From Planctomycetota bacterium (GTDB lineage: Bacteria > Planctomycetota > Phycisphaerae > UBA1845): a DNA stretch of 11,687 nt. This document shows, in pieces, positions 6,536 to 11,687 of the stretch (its first letter is position 1; each line of letters opens with the position of its first letter). Under the pieces are notes generated by a model. That model was not told where the DNA came from and ran no database searches. It was given only the letters and a program-made list of their open reading frames with translations. The stretch lies in contig JADFRH010000037.1 of assembly GCA_022561415.1 (NCBI GenBank), positions 1 to 11,687 on the forward strand, read 5' to 3'. The position numbers were made by a program, and so were the translations under genes.

Positions 6536-8839
6536 TTACCGAGCGAAACGGAAGGATCGTTCCGGGACAATGCGCAGCGAGGGTTGTCCCTCCACGATCT
6601 CGATGCGCTGGTCTACGGCGAGATCGCGGAATGTCTGCGCCTTTCCGGTTGCCGGCCAGCGGATTTCGAGCGTGTCGATCTCTACAGCGCCACCCAGTCC
6701 GAGGTGCTGCAAGTAAGGATTTGACCCGAAGCTCCCGCCACTGTTCACCACCTTGTAGATCGACCGTCGCCGGTCACCGTCTTGAACGTCGATCCGTATG
6801 CGTGCGCCGATCGCGAAGCGGTTCGACTGCCGCCCGACCAGTCGAATCTTGATCCAATGGTTCCCGAATCCGGGGTTTTCGTAGAGCACGTTGCCGAAGG
6901 CGTCACCGGGGAAGTGACCGCCCATCTGTTGGAACACGTCTTGATCGCCGTCGCCGTCGAGATCCGCAAAGCAGATGCCGTGCCCTTTCTGGAGATGCCC
7001 GAATCGACCGGCGGTCGTCACGTCGGCAAATCGCTTGCCAGAAAGGTTGAGATACATGACGTTGGGCATGAGACCGTCGTAGAAGGGATATCCGGTCCCG
7101 AGATAGAAATCGAGGAACCCGTCGTTGTTGAGATCACCAAAGTTAGCACCCATCGTTTGGGTGGTCAGACCGAGGTTCATCTCCTCGCCGACCTCGACAA
7201 AGCGACCCTCGCCCACGCCGCGGTAGAGTCGCGATCGTTCACCCGGGTGCGGGAGGTCGAGATAGCTGGCGACCACGGTGTGAAGTCGGTCGGGGAAGGG
7301 GAGGGCCTTGTAGCTCGCGACATACAGATCCATCAGCCCGTCATTGTCAAAGTCCCAAAACCAGGTCACGAACGCATTGAGGGGAAGCGTCAGACCGAGC
7401 TCCGGCGCGACGTCACGAAAGGTCCCGTCGCCCTGGTTCTTGTAAAGGCGATTGGGCTGTTGCTGGTTGGAGACGTACAGATCGAAAAACCCGTCTCCAT
7501 CGTAGTCGCCCCATGCAATACTCTTGGTGTAGCGAAAGTCTTGAACCCCGGCCTCTTTCGCGATATCGGTAAAGGTTCCATCACCGTTGTTGAGGAACAA
7601 CTGGTTTGGATTGCGAACTTCCAGCGTTGCCTCGTTCCCGATGTACAGGTCGAGGTCGCCGTCGTTGTCGAAGTCCATCCATCCGGCCGTCTGCGTTGGG
7701 TAATGAACGTCGCCGAGGCCTGCTTCGAAGGTCACGTCCACGAAAGTCGCGTCGCCGTTGTTTCTGAGCAGGGAGTTCGGCTGAAGTCCGTAGGCGCCTG
7801 GAAACCAGGCACCGCGAAGTACGAGAATATCGAGATCGCCGTCGTTGTCGTAATCGGCGTGGTTTATGTTGAGACCGCCGAAGAGACCATCGAGCCCTGC
7901 TTCGGACGTTCGCTCGGTGTAGCTGCCGTCGCCGTTGCTTCGAAAGTAGCGCAACTGACCGGTAGCGTCCGAGGTGGAACTGACGATATCGAGATGCCCG
8001 TCGCCGTCGAAATCGTCGACGATCGCGCCGCCGCAATAGTCGAAGACGTCTATTCCCAGATCCGCGGCAATGTTGGTGAACTCCGGGAAACTCACGTCGG
8101 ACGCAAACGTGTCCGGGTCAATGCGCTGTGGCTCCGGCACGCCGTCGGGGTATTCACCCACCAGCATGTAGGCGATGTTGAGCAGCCAGAGCGCGGAAAG
8201 CCGGTAGGTCGGCCGGTCGTGTGCCGCTTGGATCACGACATCGAAGTATTCAATGGCCGAGCGGGCGGCCTCTTGGTCAACATGAATGCCACCTCCGCGA
8301 AGCGGTAGCAAGCAGCTCTCGGGTGTGTGACGGGCTACGCAGTTCAGATCCTCGCCTAGACGCAGATAGGCAACACCGGTGTTGTACGCCAGCACGATGG
8401 CGGCATCACGCCGAAACTTCGGATCCAGTTTGGGGATCATGTTGTACGCCTCGGTAAACAGCCTGATCGCTTCGTTGGTGGTGCCGACGCGAAGCTCTTC
8501 GATTGCGAGATTCTTGTAGACGCGGAGTCGGTCCACCAGCGACGAGTCGTCCGTCAGTGCAGCCAGTTTGGCTCGCTGTTCGAACAGCTTCTTGGTACCG
8601 ACGTACTCGTTATCGAACGTGTCATCCTCTGCGATGCGACGCAGCAGCGCCAGCATGCGCTCGTGACCGGAGAGAGATGCACCCGAGGAGGTCGTGGACG
8701 GAGCCGTGTGGGGCTGGGAGGTTTCTGGTGGTTCGGGCGCATCTTCTTCTTTCATGCGGCAGCCGGCAACGCCACCCCAGGCGAAGAGCAATGCCGCGAG
8801 AAACAGGGCCGTAACTCGCTTCGAGATATGAATGTTCAA
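6536..8839 (-). CDS. TPR-like/FG-GAP propeller/ASPIC-UnbV lipoprotein with TTG start
   Basis: I choose the TTG at 8839, giving 767 residues. It follows AAAGGTGG by four bases and puts a textbook signal at the N-terminus: basic S-K-R, hydrophobic A-L-F-L-A-A-L-L-F-A, then V-A-G-C with Cys27 as lipid site. Residues 30-55 are a Pro/Ser/Thr linker. Residues 57-235 are helical and TPR-like. They include N-C-x8-S-C-L-L-P-L-R-G-G-G-I-H (166-186) and W-L-L-N-I-A-Y-M (218-225), which I recall as conserved in CRTAC1-type proteins. Seven D-x-D-x-D-G-x-x-D-like motifs start at 276, 329, 389, 445, 496, 569 and 626, indicating a propeller. Residues 660-748 are ASPIC/UnbV-like (HLGLGG, IEIRWP-type). It probably sits lipid-anchored in the envelope. 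It combines in one chain what the next two genes carry separately. Function is unknown. A longer reading from 9364 would run antisense into rocD and is not credible. Confidence 0.88.
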   Translation of the reverse strand: MNIHISKRVTALFLAALLFAWGGVAGCRMKEEDAPEPPETSQPHTAPSTTSSGASLSGHERMLALLRRIAEDDTFDNEYVGTKKLFEQRAKLAALTDDSSLVDRLRVYKNLAIEELRVGTTNEAIRLFTEAYNMIPKLDPKFRRDAAIVLAYNTGVAYLRLGEDLNCVARHTPESCLLPLRGGGIHVDQEAARSAIEYFDVVIQAAHDRPTYRLSALWLLNIAYMLVGEYPDGVPEPQRIDPDTFASDVSFPEFTNIAADLGIDVFDYCGGAIVDDFDGDGHLDIVSSTSDATGQLRYFRSNGDGSYTERTSEAGLDGLFGGLNINHADYDNDGDLDILVLRGAWFPGAYGLQPNSLLRNNGDATFVDVTFEAGLGDVHYPTQTAGWMDFDNDGDLDLYIGNEATLEVRNPNQLFLNNGDGTFTDIAKEAGVQDFRYTKSIAWGDYDGDGFFDLYVSNQQQPNRLYKNQGDGTFRDVAPELGLTLPLNAFVTWFWDFDNDGLMDLYVASYKALPFPDRLHTVVASYLDLPHPGERSRLYRGVGEGRFVEVGEEMNLGLTTQTMGANFGDLNNDGFLDFYLGTGYPFYDGLMPNVMYLNLSGKRFADVTTAGRFGHLQKGHGICFADLDGDGDQDVFQQMGGHFPGDAFGNVLYENPGFGNHWIKIRLVGRQSNRFAIGARIRIDVQDGDRRRSIYKVVNSGGSFGSNPYLQHLGLGGAVEIDTLEIRWPATGKAQTFRDLAVDQRIEIVEGQPSLRIVPERSFRFAR

Positions 8840-8843
8840 CGTT

Positions 8844-8850
8844 CCACCTT
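8844..8850 (-). promoter_or_regulatory. Strong ribosome binding site deciding a TTG start
   Basis: Minus-strand sequence AAGGTGG lies four bases before TTG (8839-8837). No in-frame ATG near it would keep the lipoprotein signal: the next one (8755) comes after the lipid Cys. This site is therefore the main argument for the non-ATG start. Confidence 0.75.
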
Positions 8851-8931
8851 TCGCCCTGGGGCCGGATACGCCGCGCCGGTTGCACCTTGCCGCGCGCGAG
8901 ACAGTCTCGATCGGCGGCGGCGAGCACCGGC

Positions 8932-8959
8932 ATTCTAAAGAGGCCGCAAAAGGACACAA
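8932..8959 (-). promoter_or_regulatory. Putative sigma70-type promoter for the lipoprotein cassette
   Basis: On the minus strand, TTGTGT (8959-8954) and TAGAAT (8937-8932) are separated by 16 bases. The -10 matches the consensus at 5 of 6 positions and the -35 at 3 of 6. Transcription would start about 85 bases before the TTG start. The placement in a divergent intergenic region makes sense, but this is pattern matching only. Confidence 0.35.
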
Positions 8960-9085
8960 GCGCCGATCAGAGCCGGATTTCCCAGCTCCTGCGAAGAATC
9001 GTCGAAGGCTCCCCGATGAAACGGCAGCGAAATGAAGTTTGTTCGCGCCGACGTGCGCCCGGCTAGCGTGGGGATCAATTCTTGT

Positions 9086-9115
9086 TTGCGTTGATGATCG
9101 AGAATTGGCTATACT
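9086..9115 (+). promoter_or_regulatory. Putative sigma70-type promoter for rocD
   Basis: TTGCGT (9086-9091), an 18-base spacer, then TATACT (9110-9115). The -10 matches 5 of 6 consensus positions; the -35 has only the TTG. The resulting leader would be about 45 bases long and would include the small hairpin at 9129-9141. Confidence 0.4.
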
Positions 9116-9166
9116 CCCGGCGAACCGGCCGACAGGGTCGGTCGTTAATAATCGGGGGCATTCGAG

Positions 9167-10396
9167 ATGAGCACGGAAACGATGACGGAGAAGACAATCT
9201 TGCCGGGGCAACAGCACATCGAGTTGGTCGAGCGATGGGCGGCGCACAATTACCATCCGCTGCCGGTGGTGGTGGCCAAGGCCGACGGCGTGTGGGTCGA
9301 AGACGTCGACGGCAAACGCTACATGGACATGCTCGCCGCGTACTCGGCCGTCAACTTCGGGCATTCACATCCGGAGCTGCTGGCCGCCGCCAAGGCACAA
9401 CTCGATCGCGTGACGCTGACGTCGCGAGCGTTTCAGAACGATCAGCTAGGCCCGTTCTGCAAGGAGCTGGCCGAGCTTTGCGGTATGGAGGCGGTGCTGC
9501 CGATGAACACCGGCGCCGAGGCGGTCGAGACGGCCGTCAAGACCGCACGGAAGTGGGGCTACCTGAAGAAGGGCGTCCCCGAAGGCAAGGCCAAGATCAT
9601 CTGCTGTTCCGAGAACTTCCACGGGCGTACGACGACGATCATCAGCTTCAGCACCGATCCGCAATGCCGCACCGGGTTCGGACCGTTCACGCCGGGCTTT
9701 GAGATTGTCGAGTTCGGAAACATCGAGGCACTTCGCGCCGCGATCGACGACAACACCGTGGGTTTCCTGGTCGAGCCGATTCAGGGCGAGGCCGGGATCA
9801 TCATACCGCCCGACGGTTATCTGGCCGAGGTTCGCAAGCTCTGCAGCGAACGTAACGTGTTGATGATCGCCGACGAGGTGCAGGCCGGGCTGGGACGAAC
9901 GGGAAAGACGTTCGCGTGCGATCACGAAGGCGTAAAGCCCGACATCTTCATCCTGGGCAAGGCGCTGGGTGGGGGGGTGATGCCCATCTCGGCCGTCGTG
10001 TCGAGCCGCGATATTCTGAGCGTCTTCACGCCGGGCGATCACGGCAGCACATTCGGCGGCAATCCGTTAGCGTGCGCGATCGCCCGCAAGGTCATAGCGA
10101 TTCTTCGCACCCACGAGTTTCAAGACAACGCGACGGAGCAAGGCGCGTACCTGCTCGAGCGAATCCGGGCGTTGAGGACCGACAAGATTCGTGAGATTCG
10201 CGGTCGGGGTCTGTGGATCGGCATCGACTTTGAAGCGTCGGCCGGCAAGGCACGCGTCTTCTGCGAAAAGCTGATGCAAGAGGGGATGCTCTGCAAAGAC
10301 ACGCACGAGCAAACCATGCGGCTGGCGCCGCCGCTGTGCATCACGAGAGAGGAACTTGATTGGGCGCTCGAGCGGCTGGAGCGCGTGATCGCCTGA
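9167..10396 (+). CDS. rocD: Ornithine aminotransferase (ornithine-oxo-acid transaminase)
   Basis: This 409-residue, class III PLP-dependent cytoplasmic aminotransferase transfers the delta-amino group of ornithine to 2-oxoglutarate, giving glutamate 5-semialdehyde and glutamate; the reaction is reversible. The sequence follows the ornithine aminotransferase pattern rather than ArgD: NYHPLPVV (28-35), AYSAVNFGHSHP (58-69), MNTGAEAVETA (113-123), FHGRT (151-155), GFGPFTPGF (170-178), EPIQGEAG (203-210), ADEVQAGLGRTGK (235-247), GSTFGGNPLA (293-302). Lys265 in LGKALGGG is the PLP Schiff-base lysine and Asp236 pairs with the pyridine nitrogen. Tyr29, Tyr59, Arg154 and Glu208 line up with active-site residues known from human OAT (Tyr55, Tyr85, Arg180, Glu235). 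Length is normal. The ATG at 9167 has only a G-rich stretch upstream as ribosome site; the ATG at 9182 is an alternative. argF follows 185 bases downstream. An acetylornithine aminotransferase role is less likely. Confidence 0.93.
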   Translation: MSTETMTEKTILPGQQHIELVERWAAHNYHPLPVVVAKADGVWVEDVDGKRYMDMLAAYSAVNFGHSHPELLAAAKAQLDRVTLTSRAFQNDQLGPFCKELAELCGMEAVLPMNTGAEAVETAVKTARKWGYLKKGVPEGKAKIICCSENFHGRTTTIISFSTDPQCRTGFGPFTPGFEIVEFGNIEALRAAIDDNTVGFLVEPIQGEAGIIIPPDGYLAEVRKLCSERNVLMIADEVQAGLGRTGKTFACDHEGVKPDIFILGKALGGGVMPISAVVSSRDILSVFTPGDHGSTFGGNPLACAIARKVIAILRTHEFQDNATEQGAYLLERIRALRTDKIREIRGRGLWIGIDFEASAGKARVFCEKLMQEGMLCKDTHEQTMRLAPPLCITREELDWALERLERVIA

Positions 10397-10439
10397 CTAT
10401 CGAGCGGTCTGTGTCAGCGCGTAGGATCGGCCCGCGGTT

Positions 10440-10551
10440 GGGTGGCCCATGGCTTTGGCCGTTGAGTCTGGGTGGCGCACCTCTTTAGAGGTGGGGGGAG
10501 TCGATTCCGGCAGCGAATCGTGTCCCCCACGGCTAAAGCCACGGGCCACCC
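10440..10551. repeat. 112-base palindromic element between rocD and argF
   Basis: Outer arms of 22 bases (10440-10461 and 10530-10551) are inverted copies matching at 20 of 22 positions; the left arm begins GGGTGGCCCATGG. Between them lie two further hairpins. One is CACCTC-TTTA-GAGGTG (10478-10493). The other is a 14-base stem matching at 12 of 14 positions (10494-10507 with 10515-10528) around a 7-base loop. TGGGTGGC also occurs twice in direct orientation (10439 and 10469) and once inverted (10545-10552). It fills most of the intergenic gap. It resembles a REP/MITE-like dispersed element. A transcript-level role (terminator or processing site) is possible, but there is no U-tract. Confidence 0.75.
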
Positions 10552-10570
10552 AGGCAATGCTACCTCGAAT

Positions 10571-10574
10571 AGGA
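10571..10574 (+). promoter_or_regulatory. Ribosome binding site of argF, supporting a GTG start
   Basis: AGGA lies seven bases before the GTG at 10582. The only nearby ATG (10574) is out of frame and reaches a stop after three codons, so GTG is the start. Confidence 0.65.
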
Positions 10575-10581
10575 TGACATC

Positions 10582-11511
10582 GTGACCTGCAATCTAACGG
10601 GACGGAACTTCGTATCGATTCTGGATTTTTCCCGCGAGGAATTGCTGGCCGTGCTGGACACGGCCGCGCGGATCAAGAAGGATGGCTACGGCGACGCTCC
10701 GGGTCCGCTTTCCGGCAAGACGCTCGGGATGATTTTCCAGAAGCCCTCGCTGCGCACCCGCGTCTCGTTCGAGACGGGCATGACCAAACTCGGTGGCCAC
10801 GCCATCTATCTGGCACCCACCGACATCAGCCTCGGCAAGCGAGAGACGACCGAGGACATTGCCCTGGTTCTGTCGCGCTACGTCGACATCATCATGGCCC
10901 GCGTGTTCGGTCACGACATCGTTGCGGAGCTGGCGAAGCACGCCACGGTGCCGGTCATCAACGGGCTGAGCGATCTCGAGCACCCATGCCAGATCCTGGC
11001 CGACTTTCAAACGGTGATCGAGCGAAAGGGAAAGCTGGAGGGGATCAAGACGTGCTACATCGGCGACGGCAACAACGTGGCCCACTCGCTCATGTACGGC
11101 GCTGCGCGGGTCGGGATGCACATGACCGTCATCACGCCGGCCGGCTACGGGCCGAACAAGGGAGTGACCGCCCGGGCGCGAGAGGTCGGGCGGGAGAGCG
11201 GTGCGAACATCGAGGTCACCAACGATCTAGCGGCCGTGGCCGGTGCGGACGTTCTCTACACCGACGTGTGGGCCTCGATGGGGCAGGAATCGGAAGCAGA
11301 GGCACGCAAGGAGATCTTTGCGGACTACCGAATCGACCGTGAGACCGTCGCACGCACTGGAAAAGACGCCGTCATACTGCACTGCTTGCCGGCCCATTAC
11401 GGTGACGAGATCGAGTACGAGGCCTCGCGCCTGCCAAACTCGGCGATTTTCGACCAGGCGGAGAACCGCATGCACGCCCAGAGCGCACTGATGATGCACC
11501 TGGCCGGCTAA
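10582..11511 (+). CDS. argF: Ornithine carbamoyltransferase
   Basis: This enzyme makes citrulline from ornithine and carbamoyl phosphate, the sixth step of arginine synthesis in the cytoplasm. The 309 residues match the usual family length. The carbamoyl-phosphate loop is S-L-R-T-R (56-60), a common variant of S-T-R-T-R. HPCQ (134-137) followed by ILAD is the second phosphate/carbamoyl motif. D228-V-W-A-S-M-G is the ornithine-binding Asp and SMG loop. HCLPAH (267-272) carries the catalytic Cys268, and R296-M-H-A-Q closes the site. HCLPAH is followed by Tyr rather than the frequent Arg, which should be tolerated. These motifs favour ornithine over acetyl- or succinyl-ornithine as substrate. 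Translation starts at GTG after AGGA. The gene follows rocD in the same direction, separated by a 112-base palindromic element, so co-transcription is possible but may be modulated by that structure. No promoter was recognised. Confidence 0.95.
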   Translation: MTCNLTGRNFVSILDFSREELLAVLDTAARIKKDGYGDAPGPLSGKTLGMIFQKPSLRTRVSFETGMTKLGGHAIYLAPTDISLGKRETTEDIALVLSRYVDIIMARVFGHDIVAELAKHATVPVINGLSDLEHPCQILADFQTVIERKGKLEGIKTCYIGDGNNVAHSLMYGAARVGMHMTVITPAGYGPNKGVTARAREVGRESGANIEVTNDLAAVAGADVLYTDVWASMGQESEAEARKEIFADYRIDRETVARTGKDAVILHCLPAHYGDEIEYEASRLPNSAIFDQAENRMHAQSALMMHLAG

Positions 11512-11521
11512 AGGGCCGCTG

Positions 11522-11571
11522 GTGCGATCCCGGCGCGCCGGGATTCTCGCACCCACATTCGTGGGAATCCC
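11522..11571. repeat. Nested, mutually exclusive inverted repeats after argF
   Basis: Starting 11 bases after the argF stop, GTGCGA (11522-11527) pairs with TCGCAC (11547-11552) around the 16-base palindrome. A competing stem GGGATTC (11540-11546) pairs with GAATCCC (11565-11571) around CCAC-ATTC-GTGG. Both cannot form at once. The structure could act as a transcript 3' end or protect the mRNA. No T-run follows, so a classical intrinsic terminator is not supported. Confidence 0.6.
11528..11543. repeat. 16-base perfect palindrome, copy 2
   Basis: TCCCGGCGCGCCGGGA, extended by one base pair to an 18-base palindrome here (A before, T after). It is identical to the copies at 4556-4571 and 11592-11607. 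Confidence 0.85.
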
Positions 11572-11591
11572 TTCCCGCGGACCCCCTGCGT

Positions 11592-11607
11592 TCCCGGCGC
11601 GCCGGGA
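11592..11607. repeat. 16-base perfect palindrome, copy 3
   Basis: Third identical copy, 64 bases after copy 2. The remaining sequence to the right edge (11608-11687) shows no gene or other recognisable feature. Confidence 0.85.
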
Positions 11608-11687
11608 CCACCCGGTTTGCGCCCTCGTTGTTCCACACAAGCTGTGGTCCGGGATCAGCGTCGTCGATGGGCCACGATTCCATACTC

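Larger units (their letters stand above)
8840..9166. other. Divergent intergenic region (327 bases)
   Basis: This region separates the minus-strand lipoprotein cassette from plus-strand rocD. I see a candidate promoter for each direction and, in the rocD leader, a small inverted repeat (CCGAC, AGG, GTCGG; 9129-9141). No protein with plausible composition, RNA gene or transposon end is visible. Both long frames crossing it read as low-quality extensions. Confidence 0.7.

Noticed and set aside
6782..8308. 508-residue plus-strand frame opposite the propeller lipoprotein
   Set aside because: The minus strand encodes clear FG-GAP motifs throughout. The opposite frame is rich in Val/Glu/Ile, as expected from reverse-complemented GAC/GAT/GGC codons, and matches no family I know. 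The frame at 5021-5770 is rejected for the same reason.
8840..9364. N-terminal extension of the 767-residue lipoprotein from an ATG at 9364
   Set aside because: It would place 175 low-quality residues before a perfect lipoprotein signal and overlap rocD antisense by about 200 bases.
9446..10042. 198-residue minus-strand frame inside rocD, and a similar one at 10594-11121 inside argF
   Set aside because: Both are opposite well-conserved enzyme genes and have no recognisable motifs; antisense frames are common in high-GC coding DNA.
10574..10585. Three-codon leader frame (ATG-ACA-TCG-TGA) whose stop overlaps the argF GTG
   Set aside because: The AGGA is immediately adjacent to this ATG, so it cannot serve it, and it is well spaced for the GTG. 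Probably chance.

Overview
The window looks like chromosomal DNA of a GC-rich, Gram-negative-type environmental bacterium, most probably an uncultured member of the Planctomycetota (Phycisphaerae-like). This rests on gene style: lipoproteins built of FG-GAP/VCBS propeller repeats with ASPIC/UnbV ends, tetratricopeptide (TPR) partners, a very Cys/Asp/Gly-rich secreted repeat protein, and palindromic intergenic elements. No rRNA or other taxonomic marker is present, so this is an inference. I saw no tRNA, rRNA, CRISPR array, insertion sequence or phage gene.

Layout. The left 8.8 kb is read on the minus strand, from right to left. First comes a 767-residue lipoprotein (6536-8839) with an N-terminal helical/TPR-like region fused to a seven-motif FG-GAP propeller and an ASPIC/UnbV end. 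Next is a 589-residue lipoprotein (4592-6361) with the propeller and ASPIC/UnbV end but no TPR part. A membrane-anchored TPR protein (3141-4595) follows, overlapping the previous stop codon by 4 bases (ATGA). After a 177-base gap comes a secreted protein (from 2963 past the left edge, 987 codons visible) whose centre is a Cys-rich array with an exact 31-residue period. The right 2.5 kb is read on the plus strand: an ornithine aminotransferase of RocD type (9167-10396), a 112-base palindromic element, and ornithine carbamoyltransferase ArgF (10582-11511), followed by another set of inverted repeats. A 327-base divergent promoter region (8840-9166) separates the two halves.

How the genes may work together. 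The three minus-strand genes 6536-8839, 4592-6361 and 3141-4595 look like one cell-envelope cassette. The first carries TPR and propeller in one chain, while the next two carry the same parts in two translationally coupled chains. This suggests that propeller and TPR domains act together outside the cytoplasmic membrane, in a role I cannot name. The secreted Cys-rich protein may be an extracellular or surface companion, but the link is only adjacency. RocD and ArgF share ornithine as a metabolite: RocD interconverts ornithine and glutamate semialdehyde, and ArgF turns ornithine into citrulline for arginine synthesis.

The most interesting points are the 31-residue Cys array with its two 28-residue variant units and evidence of block duplication, the fused/split propeller-TPR cassette, a TTG start with a strong ribosome binding site, a 16-base perfect palindrome present three times (once inside a gene), and the structured elements on both sides of argF.
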